From: Pseudonocardia sp. C8
GTDB lineage: Bacteria; Actinomycetota; Actinomycetes; Mycobacteriales; Pseudonocardiaceae
Assembly: GCF_014267175.1 (NCBI RefSeq)
Contig: NZ_JACMTR010000002.1
Span: forward strand, 5,047,501 to 5,111,500
DNA: 64,000 nt
Direction: 5' to 3'
Shown here: positions 34,679 through 42,562 of the stretch, one piece after another
Position numbering within the stretch: the stretch's first letter is position 1
Layout: each line of letters begins with the position of its first letter
Program-made: the position numbers and the translations under genes
The notes under the pieces: generated by a model
The model's database searches: none
Told to the model about the DNA's origin: nothing
What the model saw: the letters and a program-made list of their open reading frames with translations, nothing else

Positions 34679-34697
34679 GTGACTATCTGAGTGACTA
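34679..34697. promoter_or_regulatory. putative integrase arm-type sites, left
   Basis: GTGACTA at 34679-34685 and again at 34691-34697 (12-base period, with CTGA between). The second includes the integrase stop codon. The same arrangement, GTGACGA twice at 12 bases, is found inside attR at 46984-47002. Paired direct repeats flanking the core on both sides are what arm-binding domains of tyrosine integrases use. Confidence 0.5.
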
Positions 34698-35858
34698 CGG
34701 CTCTGCGCGCGGGAACAGGCCGTCCATCGCGGTCGCGCCGTCGTCGATCACCGGGCGGATTTGCTTGCGGTAGATGAGTTCGGTGACCGTGCTGCCGCCG
34801 GTATGTCCGACCAGCCGCGCGATCTGGTCGATGGTCATGCCGCTGTCCGACAGCAGGGACACGAAGCTGTGCCGCAGCTCCCGCGGCGTCCACTCCCCCG
34901 CGTCCAGCCCGGCCGCCTTGAGCACGGTCCGGAACCCGCGCCGGACGTTGGCCGCGTCGAGTGGTGTGCCGGTCTCCGAGGCGAAGACCAGGCCGTGTTC
35001 CTGCCACTCGGCTCCCGCCCGTGAGCGGTGCCGGAGCTGCCGCTCGCGTTGGCTACGCAGCACTTCCACGGCGCGGCCCGGTAGGGCGATCGTCCGGCGG
35101 GACTTGCGAGTCTTGGTGTCCCCGTCGAGCCGGACCGAGCGCCAGACCTTCATGTGCGGCGGCACCGGCAGGTCTGTGTCCGGTTGTCCGAGGAGGTCGA
35201 CGTCGTCCCAGATCAGGGCCCGCAGCTCCTCGGTCCGCGCGCCGGTCAGCAGGCCCACCACCACATACGCCCCGTAGGTGGTCGTGACGTCGAGTTCGAG
35301 TAGCGCTTGCGCCTGTGCGTAGGTGAGAGCTTTGGAGGGCCGGCCACGCTGCCCGGTCGGCGTGCTGCACAGCAGGACGACGTTGCGACGGACCTTGTCC
35401 CGGGCCTGCGCCCGCGTCACCGAGCGCAGCAGGATCGACCGGATGTCCTGCAGGGTCCGGGTACTCAGTGTGCGGGCCTTCCGGGCCAGCCAGCGGTCCA
35501 CGTCCTCGGCGGACAGCTCGCGCAGCTTCCGCGCGCCGAGGGCCGGGATGACGTGCTGCTCGGCGAGGATGCGCCGGGTCTCGATCGTCGCGGGCGCGCG
35601 CCCGGTGAGCCCGTAGGTCAGCCAGTCCCGGACGGCGTGCTCGACGGTGTAGCCGTGTTCGGCGACGGCGTGTCCGTCCTCGACCGTGCGGACGATCTCG
35701 CGCAGCTTCTCCTTGGCCGCCGTCTTGGTCTTGCCACTCGCGCGCCGCACGATCCGCTTGCCGTCCGGGGTGTAGCCGGTCGTGACCGAAGCGATCCAGC
35801 GTTGCCGGCGCTCGTCCCAGTGCAGGCCGCCATCCCCGCGGCTACGCCGAGCGCTCAT
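34695..35858 (-). CDS. int: site-specific tyrosine integrase of the AICE
   Basis: 387 residues. N-terminal arm-binding domain (GGLHWDERRQRWIASVTTGY), SAM-like core-binding domain (about 70-165), catalytic domain with Arg208 (GARTEELR), a basic beta hairpin TKTRKSRRTI, RELRHSF with Arg329 (the usual His of H-x-x-R is Arg326, common in actinobacterial integrases), His352 (LVGHTGG) and nucleophile Tyr363 (ELIYRKQIRP). It recombines attP with the tRNA-Pro attB. The gene ends 88 bases inside attL and overlaps xis by 17 bases. Confidence 0.95.
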   Translation of the reverse strand: MSARRSRGDGGLHWDERRQRWIASVTTGYTPDGKRIVRRASGKTKTAAKEKLREIVRTVEDGHAVAEHGYTVEHAVRDWLTYGLTGRAPATIETRRILAEQHVIPALGARKLRELSAEDVDRWLARKARTLSTRTLQDIRSILLRSVTRAQARDKVRRNVVLLCSTPTGQRGRPSKALTYAQAQALLELDVTTTYGAYVVVGLLTGARTEELRALIWDDVDLLGQPDTDLPVPPHMKVWRSVRLDGDTKTRKSRRTIALPGRAVEVLRSQRERQLRHRSRAGAEWQEHGLVFASETGTPLDAANVRRGFRTVLKAAGLDAGEWTPRELRHSFVSLLSDSGMTIDQIARLVGHTGGSTVTELIYRKQIRPVIDDGATAMDGLFPRAEP

Positions 35859-36060
35859 AACGGCCTCCGGTCTCGTCGGTGAGAAGTTGGACGTACTCGG
35901 CGATGGCCGAGGCAGGGATGAGCCGGGCCCGGCCCTGGTGGACCGAGCGCAGCCGCCCGGATCGCAGCTGCTCGTAGATCACCGAGCGGCTCATCGAGAG
36001 CAGCACCATTGCCTCGGAGACCCGGAACAGCCGCCACGGCGGGACCTCGTCGAGCTTCAT
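35842..36060 (-). CDS. xis: excisionase (MerR-like helix-turn-helix)
   Basis: 72 residues. LFRVSEAMVLLSMSRSVIYEQLRSGRLRSVHQGRARLIPASAIAEYV is the winged-helix excisionase fold: helix-turn-helix, then a basic wing ending in the helix that aligns protein on DNA. It directs Int towards excision in AICEs. The stop overlaps int by 17 bases and the start overlaps rep by 4 bases, so rep, xis and int form one transcript in that order. Confidence 0.9.
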   Translation of the reverse strand: MKLDEVPPWRLFRVSEAMVLLSMSRSVIYEQLRSGRLRSVHQGRARLIPASAIAEYVQLLTDETGGRYERSA

Positions 36061-37415
36061 GACGACCTCCCAGGCTCGGATCGGATGCGCCGTTGGGCGC
36101 GTTGGCGTTCGGCGATGCCGAGGGCGATCTCGCGTTCGGCGTCGTTGCGGTGCCCGAACGCGACGACCTGCCAGTCGTTGACCACCAACACCGACCCGGC
36201 ATCAACCGGGGCATCCAAGGCGGCGAGAGTTTCACCGAGCCGGTAGGTGCGGCGTTCGCCGCGGATGGCGCCGAAGGTCGTGGAGTAGGCGCGGGACTTG
36301 GTCAGGAAGTGGCCGCGGAAGCCGAGCATGTGCGCCCACCGGCGCAGGTTCAGCCCCTCGTACTCGGCCAGGCCGCCGAGCTCCCACGCGGTCTCGATCA
36401 GCCGCCGGTGATGCTCGGTGAGGTCCAGGTGCCGAAGGTGGCTGATGTCGCGGATGGGCCGGTCAGTGGCCTCGCTCTTGCCGGTGCCCTTGGTGGCGTA
36501 CTTGGCCACGTAGGCGGCGAGGGCGGTGTCGGTGATCTCGCCGTCGTCGTCCTCGAGCTGCGCGGCCGTGGTGGAGGTGATGGGTCGGACGTCGACCTGC
36601 CGCCCCCACGTGAGCGGCAGCGGTGTCCCGTCCGGGCGGTCCACCGTCAGCACCACCGAGCCGGCCGCCTCCCGGATCGCGGCATGGAGCCCGTCGGTGG
36701 TGATCCCGGCCGGGGCGCCGGTGGTCGGTCCGTCGGGTCCGTCGAGCCGGACCACGGCGTGGAAGTGCACCAGCCCACGGCGTTGGTACTCGGCGACCTT
36801 GGCGTAGGAGAGCCGGGCGTGGTGGCGGACGTCGCGGACCTTGACCCCGAGCACCTGTGCCAGCAGCCGCCGCAGCCGGATCGCGAAGCGGTTCCAGAGC
36901 TTGCCGGCGTGGGCCTGCCAGAGGATCGCCCCCTCGTAGTCGTGGCCGTCCGGGTCCAGCGCGGTGCCCACCCGGGGGTCGTCGCGGTGGTGCTTGTCCC
37001 CGCACACGCAGGGCACGACCAGGCCGCGGGCGGTGACCCGGCGGGTATGCACCGGCCCGAACGACGGCGCGGTGAGCGTGACGAACACCCGCGGATGCGC
37101 AGCCGCCGACTCGGGGACGCCCTTGCCGCCGGCCATCCCCGCGCGGATCAGGTGGTAGGCGTCGGAGGCGTAGCGGTCCGAGCAGGCCGGGCACACCGAC
37201 GCCCGCCGGTTCCCGCACGGCGCCAGGATGTCGCCTGCCCGCTCGGCCAGGACGGTGCCGTCCCCCGTGACGATGCGGGACGAGCCGGTCAGATGGATCG
37301 GGGCCGCGCAGCCGCCGATGGCGGTGACCTCCCGGCGCCACTCCTGGAAGCCAGGCGATCGGAGCAGGTGCGAAAGATCGTGTTCGTGCTGGTCGTGCGG
37401 GGTTGTGGTCGTCAT
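36057..37415 (-). CDS. rolling-circle replication initiator (RepSA-like)
   Basis: 452 residues. A zinc-finger-like start (APCGNRRASVCPACSDRYASDAYHL) and a later CVCGDKHH. The HUH motif is GLVHFHAVVRLDG (His217, His219), and the Tyr-containing motif is AAYVAKYATKGTGKSE (about 307-322). This arrangement is typical of RepSA of pSAM2 and related AICE replicases, which nick the element's double-strand origin after excision. The origin itself is not obvious, though the 101-bp gap upstream of the gene (37416-37516) is a candidate. Confidence 0.9.
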   Translation of the reverse strand: MTTTTPHDQHEHDLSHLLRSPGFQEWRREVTAIGGCAAPIHLTGSSRIVTGDGTVLAERAGDILAPCGNRRASVCPACSDRYASDAYHLIRAGMAGGKGVPESAAAHPRVFVTLTAPSFGPVHTRRVTARGLVVPCVCGDKHHRDDPRVGTALDPDGHDYEGAILWQAHAGKLWNRFAIRLRRLLAQVLGVKVRDVRHHARLSYAKVAEYQRRGLVHFHAVVRLDGPDGPTTGAPAGITTDGLHAAIREAAGSVVLTVDRPDGTPLPLTWGRQVDVRPITSTTAAQLEDDDGEITDTALAAYVAKYATKGTGKSEATDRPIRDISHLRHLDLTEHHRRLIETAWELGGLAEYEGLNLRRWAHMLGFRGHFLTKSRAYSTTFGAIRGERRTYRLGETLAALDAPVDAGSVLVVNDWQVVAFGHRNDAEREIALGIAERQRAQRRIRSEPGRSS

Positions 37416-37516
37416 GACGGCATCCCTCCCGGGGATACGAAGCGTGGGGGCGGGTGGCGCCGGCCCCGCCGGGAGCCGGACTCACAGGCGGCGGGGCCGG
37501 GCCGGACCGGCCGGGG

Positions 37517-38173
37517 TCAGCGGCGCGGATAGGTGCGGTGTTCGTGCTCGATCTCGACCGGGCCCGGTGTGAACCCGTGGTAGCGGGCCAGCAACCTTGC
37601 GGCGGCCCGGTAGGAGCTGGCGTGGCCGACGAGGGCGCCGTGGTCGTCCTCGACCCGGTAGCGACCGCCGTCGCGCAGCACGGTGCCGCCGTGGCCGGTG
37701 GCGCCAAGGGTGACCAACGCCTTGCCCGGTTGGACGACGTCCACGCCGATCAGCCCGGTGGTCCGCTGCGGTTCCGCCCGGTCCGGTGCGGGCCGCGGGG
37801 CCGGGATCGGCCGGAGGTGGTCCCAGCGGGTCACCATGTCCCGGGTCAGCTTCGGGACCAGCACGGAGCGGGCCGGGCCCTCGTGGCCGGCGTGGTGGAC
37901 GTGGTGGGTGCCGCCGAGCTTGAGGTGCCCGGAGTCGAGCAGCTGGGCCACGGTGTCGCCGTCGTGGCGCGACACCGCCTCGGCGCAGCCGGGCCGGGCC
38001 GGATCCGCCCGCAGGACCCGGCCGGTGCGCTCGATGACCAGGAACCCCGGATCCTGGGCGGTGGTGACGATGCGGGCGACCTCCCGCGGATCCTGGGTCG
38101 CAGCCGGACCGGGGTCGCAAGTCTCGACGACGGCCGGGTCACCGAACAGCGCCCCCTGGACGGTGCCGGTCAT
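37517..38173 (-). CDS. AICE hypothetical protein
   Basis: 218 residues from the ATG at 38173, which overlaps the end of the small membrane gene as ATGA. No family recognised. It contains a Pro/Arg-rich middle (RPIPAPRPAPDRAEP), a His cluster (GTHHVHHAGHEG) and a C-terminal part (YRVEDDHGALVGHASSYRAAARLLARYHGF) like the short 'DUF' proteins next to Rep in other actinobacterial elements. Soluble. It lies between tra and rep genes, which suggests an accessory role in replication or transfer. Confidence 0.6.
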   Translation of the reverse strand: MTGTVQGALFGDPAVVETCDPGPAATQDPREVARIVTTAQDPGFLVIERTGRVLRADPARPGCAEAVSRHDGDTVAQLLDSGHLKLGGTHHVHHAGHEGPARSVLVPKLTRDMVTRWDHLRPIPAPRPAPDRAEPQRTTGLIGVDVVQPGKALVTLGATGHGGTVLRDGGRYRVEDDHGALVGHASSYRAAARLLARYHGFTPGPVEIEHEHRTYPRR

Positions 38174-38388
38174 GCGGACCACCACCAGGTGGCGCGGGCC
38201 TCCCAGGACCATTCCCGGGCGAGCTGCCGGACGATGTACCACTCCGCCAGCAGCGCACCGCCCACGGCGACCCAGAACCAGCCCGAGCCAGTGCCCAGGT
38301 AGAGCCACGCCCCGCCGACCAGCAGCCCGAGCAGCAGGGTGAGCTTGGCCCAGGTGCGCAGCGCCCACAGGGTGGTCGTGCCCATCAC
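38170..38388 (-). CDS. small AICE membrane protein
   Basis: 72 residues with two hydrophobic helices: LTLLLGLLVGGAWLYLG (17-33) and WFWVAVGGALLAEWYIV (37-53), then a Trp/Arg tail (REWSWEARATWWW). It overlaps the translocase gene upstream by ATGA and the next gene downstream by ATGA, so it is tightly coupled to transfer functions. It may correspond to the Spd-type spread proteins that accompany TraB (inference). Confidence 0.6.
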   Translation of the reverse strand: MMGTTTLWALRTWAKLTLLLGLLVGGAWLYLGTGSGWFWVAVGGALLAEWYIVRQLAREWSWEARATWWWSA

Positions 38389-39833
38389 GCGGCCCCCCGC
38401 TCGGCGTCGAGGTCGATCACATCGCCACCGGCATCGGTGTCGGTGTCGGCGGTTGGGGTGCAGCGGCAGACGAGTTCGGTGATGTCGTCGTCGCCGACGT
38501 AGGCGGCCCGGAACCGCACCGGCAGCCGCGAGCCCTTGTCGATGACGAACCCGATCCCGGCATGCCGGTCATCGCCGGGGATCTCGTCGGCCAGCGCGCC
38601 GCGTTCCCGGGCGCCATCGCCGAGCACCATGTCCACATGGCTAGCGGCGGTGACGCCGAGGCAGATCCGTTGGGTGAACAGCTCGCGGACGTCCAGGACA
38701 TCCTTGGACGGTTCCTGGAGGTAGCCGTGGACGGCGAACAGGGATGCCCGTCCTTGGGTCATGATCTCGGCCAGCAGCCGCAGGGCGTCGCGGACCGCCG
38801 AGCGGTCGCCGTAGGCGGTGAGCATGGCCATCTCGTCGATCACCAGCAGCTCCACCGGCGTCCCCACACTCGGAGTGCAGGCGCGGATGCCCTGTTCGCG
38901 CATGTCGTCCTGCCGGTCTCGCATGGCGTCCCGGAACTCGGTCAGAAGCTCCAGGGCGTCGGGCATGGTGGTGGCGTAGCGGTGGAACAGCGGGGCGCCC
39001 TGTTCGGTCTCCACCCCGCCCTTGAGGTCGACCATCCACACCCGCACCACCCCGTCCCGCAGGCACGGCCCGATGCCGCGCAGGGTCGACCACAGCAGCG
39101 AGCCCTTCCCGGAGCCGGACGCGCCGGCCACGAGGCGGTGCCCGCCGATCACGGGGGCGGTGAACGGTTCGCCGCGTTCGTTGTCGCCGATCTCCACCGC
39201 GCCCAGGTCGACGTCGTCGACGTGGTCGGGGATGTCCGGGGCCGGGATGGTGCGGGTGAACGGCAACTCCCACTCGATCACGACCGCGACCACGCCGGGA
39301 CGGTGGCGGGTGATCGCCACCCGGTGCGCGATCAACGCCTCCCACAGCACCGAGGCCTTCTCCTGCCAGAAGGTGACGTCCTGGCCGCGCACCAGGCGCA
39401 CGTACACGGTGTCGATCGACGGCGAGCACGACCGCACCCGCAGCACCCGGGGCACCAGCGTCTCCCCGGTGTGCCGGTGCTCCCGGGAGAGCCCGCAGTC
39501 GGCCATCAGCCGCGCCCACCGGCGGCCGCGGTAGACCGTCCAGCGCCGCCAGGACGCGCGCAGCCACGGGCCGGCGAACCGGTCGAAGCTGGCCGGGTGC
39601 GCCCGATGCCACACCACGACAGCCAGGGCCAGGCCGCCGAGCAGCGCGGCCGTGGCCAGCGGGCCCACGGTCAGGGCCAGGCCGAGCACGAGCAGGGGGC
39701 CGGCGACGAAACCGGGATGGCGGGCCAGCCAGGCCAGGGCCAGGAACTCCCGGCCCGCCGGCCGGGTCGCCCGACCTCGATTCTGGCGAGCCGGGCCGTT
39801 CATCCGGGTCGCAGAACTACTACGCTTGGTCAT
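38385..39833 (-). CDS. FtsK/SpoIIIE-type DNA translocase for conjugation (TraB/TraSA-like)
   Basis: 482 residues. Two membrane helices at about 41-75, then a cytoplasmic motor: Walker A GASGSGKGS at 237-245 (Lys243), Walker B VELLVIDEMAML (about 326-337), and ASLFAVHGYLQEPS (about 360-373) in the FtsK-like core. Such proteins form a hexameric pore that moves double-stranded plasmid DNA between mycelial cells, usually with a C-terminal winged helix reading 8-bp clt repeats. That domain is short here, and no clt array is evident nearby. Confidence 0.9.
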   Translation of the reverse strand: MTKRSSSATRMNGPARQNRGRATRPAGREFLALAWLARHPGFVAGPLLVLGLALTVGPLATAALLGGLALAVVVWHRAHPASFDRFAGPWLRASWRRWTVYRGRRWARLMADCGLSREHRHTGETLVPRVLRVRSCSPSIDTVYVRLVRGQDVTFWQEKASVLWEALIAHRVAITRHRPGVVAVVIEWELPFTRTIPAPDIPDHVDDVDLGAVEIGDNERGEPFTAPVIGGHRLVAGASGSGKGSLLWSTLRGIGPCLRDGVVRVWMVDLKGGVETEQGAPLFHRYATTMPDALELLTEFRDAMRDRQDDMREQGIRACTPSVGTPVELLVIDEMAMLTAYGDRSAVRDALRLLAEIMTQGRASLFAVHGYLQEPSKDVLDVRELFTQRICLGVTAASHVDMVLGDGARERGALADEIPGDDRHAGIGFVIDKGSRLPVRFRAAYVGDDDITELVCRCTPTADTDTDAGGDVIDLDAERGAA

Positions 39834-39934
39834 TGCTACCAGTCCTCACGAGAGTTTGGGATCGGGTAGCGGGGCGCCCGCCATGTGTTTCCGCCAAGAA
39901 TCGCCGCGGCGGGCACCCCACCACCCGAGATGGG

Positions 39935-40123
39935 TCATTTCTGTTCGCGCAACGCGCCCCGCGCCGAATCCAGATGCACCGTCAGCACCGCGACATCGCG
40001 GGCGAGATTGTCGTGGGTGTTCTTGAACCCGCCCGTCCGATACGGAATCCCGTGCAACGAGCGCTTGAGTTCACGCATGGCGGCGTCGAGTTCCTCCACG
40101 GTGCGATCCACGGCTTTCGACAT
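39935..40123 (-). CDS. small AICE hypothetical protein
   Basis: 62 residues from the ATG at 40123, behind GAGGAAGTAGCC... of the neighbouring reading (the preceding gene stops 3 bases upstream). Helical, acidic/basic mixed: MSKAVDRTVEELDAAMRELK and a His/Asp pair (NTHDNLARDVAVLTVHLD). It looks like a short coiled coil. Unknown function; part of the small-gene block before the translocase. Confidence 0.55.
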   Translation of the reverse strand: MSKAVDRTVEELDAAMRELKRSLHGIPYRTGGFKNTHDNLARDVAVLTVHLDSARGALREQK

Positions 40124-40125
40124 GG

Positions 40126-40470
40126 CTACTTCCTCCACTCTCGGGAGACCAGCTCGGCCTCCCACTTCTTGGCCGAGGACGCCATCACCCGTAGCGAGCC
40201 GTGGGCCTTCTTCGCCGCCCCCGCGATCTCGTCCGGCGACGCCACCGACCAGTGCTGTCCATCGGCGCCGGCCTTCGCCGACGCCCCCTTCCCGCCCCGC
40301 CGGCCCTTGGGGGCGTCGGTGGCTTTGGCGGCGACCTTCTCCGCCTCGGCGAGGGCGTCGCCGACGAGCTGCAGGGCGCGCCAGAACTCGCCGTACTTGC
40401 GCAGGGCACGCCGGTTGACCTTCGGCAGGGTCTTGATCCGATCCCGGGCCCCGAGACTGAGGGTCGCCAC
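40126..40470 (-). CDS. AICE hypothetical protein, basic helical
   Basis: 114 residues. MATLSLGARDRIKTLPKVNRR opens a basic, Ala/Lys-rich helical protein with a flexible middle (KGRRGGKGASAKAGADGQ). Net charge is strongly positive, which would suit DNA binding. No recognised family. Overlap or near-overlap with both neighbours puts it in the tra-side operon. Confidence 0.55.
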   Translation of the reverse strand: MATLSLGARDRIKTLPKVNRRALRKYGEFWRALQLVGDALAEAEKVAAKATDAPKGRRGGKGASAKAGADGQHWSVASPDEIAGAAKKAHGSLRVMASSAKKWEAELVSREWRK

Positions 40471-40473
40471 GGC

Positions 40474-40662
40474 TCACACCCCCTTGCGGATCGCGATCTG
40501 CGCCAACCGCAGGCCCTCGGCGACCCCGGCCCGCCACGCCCGCTCGGTCGGCACCACCGGGTGCTCGTGGCGGGTCCAGCGGCGCCGCTCGATCTCCAGG
40601 CGGCGCACCAGCCGGCCCACCCCGGTCGTGACCCGGGGCCGGGTCTTCGTGCTCGTGTTCAT
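40474..40662 (-). CDS. small AICE hypothetical protein, Arg-rich
   Basis: 62 residues from the ATG at 40662, which overlaps the end of the Cys-rich gene as ATGA. MNTSTKTRPRVTTGVGRLVRRLEIERRRW is followed by HEHPVVPTERAWRAGVAEGLRLAQIAI. Short and basic; no family recognised. Confidence 0.5.
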   Translation of the reverse strand: MNTSTKTRPRVTTGVGRLVRRLEIERRRWTRHEHPVVPTERAWRAGVAEGLRLAQIAIRKGV

Positions 40663-40835
40663 CGGATTGCCTCCACGTCGTTCGGGTCCGGTTCGGTGGT
40701 CAGATCGACATGACCCCAGCAATGCGGGCACACCCCCGACCCACCGCATTCGGCGCATTCCAGGCCAAGAATCGAGTCGCCGTAACCACCGCACTCGTCA
40801 CAGGCCCGACTGCCGCCGCATTCCACACACCCCAT
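40659..40835 (-). CDS. small Cys-rich protein with four CxxC knuckles
   Basis: 58 residues from the ATG at 40835 (GAGGGG upstream at 10 bases; an in-frame GTG at 40892 would add 19 residues). CVECGGSRACDECGGYGDS then CAECGGSGVCPHCWGH: four C-x2-C pairs with Gly-rich spacing, as in DnaJ-type zinc domains, enough for two zinc ions. It is found in several actinobacterial elements as a stand-alone protein; role unknown. Confidence 0.6.
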   Translation of the reverse strand: MGCVECGGSRACDECGGYGDSILGLECAECGGSGVCPHCWGHVDLTTEPDPNDVEAIR

Positions 40836-40950
40836 CGGATGCTCACCCCTCTTGGTTCGGGACACACGTGTCCCCGACTCGGAATTACTCACGGATTACT
40901 CAAGGACTGCCGGAAACGATCCGGCCGAGAGAAAAAAGTGCCGCGAAAAG

Positions 40951-41214
40951 TTACGCGGCCGGCCCGCGCACCACGCGAGGCCCGTTCTCAGTGTTCTGAC
41001 GGGCGGTCAGCTCCCGCTCGGCCTGCTCCAGCACCCCGCGCAGCCGGGCGATCTCCGGACGGTCCAGGAACAGCACCACCGACCCGCCCGAGCCGTCCGC
41101 GTCGACGGTGACCCGGTCCTCAGCCGGATAGAAGCTGACCCGGTAGGCGGTCGTCTCGAAGACGTGCAGGTTCACCGACACCGTCGAGGACGGGAGCCAG
41201 TCCGGGCGACTCAC
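40951..41214 (-). CDS. AICE hypothetical protein
   Basis: 87 residues; its start overlaps the end of the next upstream gene by 4 bases. Predicted beta-rich first half (VSVNLHVFETTAYRVSFYPAEDRVTVDAD), then a helix (RPEIARLRGVLEQAERELTARQ). No family recognised. The 115-base gap after it contains TA-rich DNA (40875-40950) unlike the rest of the element. Confidence 0.55.
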   Translation of the reverse strand: MSRPDWLPSSTVSVNLHVFETTAYRVSFYPAEDRVTVDADGSGGSVVLFLDRPEIARLRGVLEQAERELTARQNTENGPRVVRGPAA

Positions 41215-41630
41215 TGCCCGCCCTCCCCGTCGTCCTTGCCACGCCGCACCGGCGCCGGGGCCGGGGCCGGGGTGGCGTGCTTGAGGCCCATCGCCTTGAA
41301 CGAGATCCCCGAGACGGTGCGCCCGTCGGGGGTCTCGAACGAGTACGGGCTGACCTGCGGGTCGATCAGCTGCACCCGGGTGCCCTCGTCGAACCCCTCA
41401 CCCGGGTCGCTCGCCAGCGTCACCTTGATCTCCTCGCCCTTCGGCGCCCGCTGCCCCGCCGGCACCAGCAGCTTGCAGAACAGCGACACCACGAACTGCA
41501 TCACCCCGTCCTTGTCGATCACCGGCACCTCCGCACCGTTGGCGTCCTGCCGCGTCTTCGGTGCCGGCGGATCCACCACCGTCAGCTTCCGGCCGTCCAG
41601 CAGCACCGGAATATCCCTCATGCTCGTCAT
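41211..41630 (-). CDS. AICE conserved protein resembling the SCO3933 family
   Basis: 139 residues; a second start three codons in (41621) is possible. MRDIPVLLDGRKLTVVDPPAPKTRQDANGAEVPVIDKDGVMQFVVSLF resembles the small beta-rich proteins called 'SCO3933 family regulatory protein', which are typical of Streptomyces AICEs (from memory; medium confidence). PVSPYSF-like strands and a Pro/Ala tail (ATPAPAPAPVRRGKDD) follow. It is the first gene of the long minus-strand operon, directly after the two KorSA-type operators. Confidence 0.55.
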   Translation of the reverse strand: MTSMRDIPVLLDGRKLTVVDPPAPKTRQDANGAEVPVIDKDGVMQFVVSLFCKLLVPAGQRAPKGEEIKVTLASDPGEGFDEGTRVQLIDPQVSPYSFETPDGRTVSGISFKAMGLKHATPAPAPAPVRRGKDDGEGGQ

Positions 41631-41662
41631 CGCTCGCCCCTCCTCAGGCTGTCACGTCCTCC

Positions 41663-41678
41663 ACTCCTCATTAGGAGT
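41663..41678. promoter_or_regulatory. KorSA-type operator, site 1
   Basis: ACTCCTCA-TTAGGAGT, a 16-bp inverted repeat with one mismatch. It shares TCCTCAT-N-AGGA with site 2. It lies 33 bases before the start of the minus-strand transfer operon, where bound GntR protein would repress it. Confidence 0.65.
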
Positions 41679-41707
41679 ATCACGAGTGTGCAACGTCACG
41701 CCCACGG

Positions 41708-41736
41708 TGTCAACAGGTCCTCATGAGGACTACAGT
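41708..41736 (+). promoter_or_regulatory. promoter of the GntR gene
   Basis: -35-like TGTCAA (41708-41713) and -10 TACAGT (41731-41736) with a 17-base spacer. Operator site 2 fills the spacer, so the regulator probably represses itself. Confidence 0.5.
41717..41730. promoter_or_regulatory. KorSA-type operator, site 2
   Basis: GTCCTCATGAGGAC, a perfect 14-bp palindrome between the -35 and -10 of the GntR gene. Confidence 0.7.
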
Positions 41737-41780
41737 GGCGGCCGCGACGCTTGCCGGAACGAGCAAGGGAGAGAGCAAGC

Positions 41781-42560
41781 ATGACGAGCGGTCTCGGTGC
41801 ACGAGCGCCGAAGTACCAGCGGATCGCGGACGAGCTGCGGCGCGAGATCAGCGAGCGGGTCTACGCGCCGGGCAGCCGCATGCCCGCCGAGACCGACCTG
41901 ACCGCCCGGTTCCACGTCAGCCTCCCGACGATCCGCCAGGCGCTCGGCGTGCTGCGGGCCGAAGGCCTGATCGAGTCCCGGCATGGCATCGGCACGTTCG
42001 TCCGCGAGAACCGGAAGCTCCAGCGGCGCTCCCGGCACCGCTACGGCCGCGCGCGTTCCGACAAGCAGCTCCTGACCTCGCACCTCGCGCACGAGATCCT
42101 CAGCGCCGGCCCGGAGGAGACCCCGCAGCACATCGCCGACGTCGTGGCCGACGCCCCGGCGTTCGTCGTGCGGCGCCGTCTCCTGCGCGACAAGGACACC
42201 GGCAGGCCCGAGGAGATCGGCGCCAGCTACGTGCCCGCCGAGTTCGCCGCCGGCACCTACCTGGAAGAGGCGACCGTCGTGCCGAAGGCCCTGTTCCTGT
42301 GCGTCGAGGAACTGTCCGGCAAGACCTACGCGTTCGCCCGCGACCGCTGGGACGTCCGCATGCCCAACCACCACGAGGCCGACCTACTCGACCTCGCCCC
42401 CGGCGCGGCCGTCGTACACCTGATCCACACCGCGCTCGCCGAGGACAGCACGCTCCTGGAGGTGTCCGAGTCGATCTGGCCGGCCGACCGCATCCAGATC
42501 CTCGACGAGTACGAGATCACCCCCGACAGCGACACCGGCCCCCGCGCCTCGGAGGTCTAA
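41781..42560 (+). CDS. GntR/HutC-family repressor (KorSA-like)
   Basis: 259 residues from the ATG at 41781. N-terminal winged helix: PKYQRIADELRREISERVYAPGSRMPAETDLTARF and SLPTIRQALGVLRAEGLIESRHGIGTFV. C-terminal UTRA-type ligand domain from about 95. In pSAM2 a protein of this type (KorSA) represses the replication and transfer activator. Two TCCTCAT-N-AGGA palindromes lie in its 150-bp upstream gap, between it and the divergent transfer operon. It is followed two bases later by the RNA-ligase-like gene. Confidence 0.88.
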   Translation: MTSGLGARAPKYQRIADELRREISERVYAPGSRMPAETDLTARFHVSLPTIRQALGVLRAEGLIESRHGIGTFVRENRKLQRRSRHRYGRARSDKQLLTSHLAHEILSAGPEETPQHIADVVADAPAFVVRRRLLRDKDTGRPEEIGASYVPAEFAAGTYLEEATVVPKALFLCVEELSGKTYAFARDRWDVRMPNHHEADLLDLAPGAAVVHLIHTALAEDSTLLEVSESIWPADRIQILDEYEITPDSDTGPRASEV

Positions 42561-42562
42561 CC

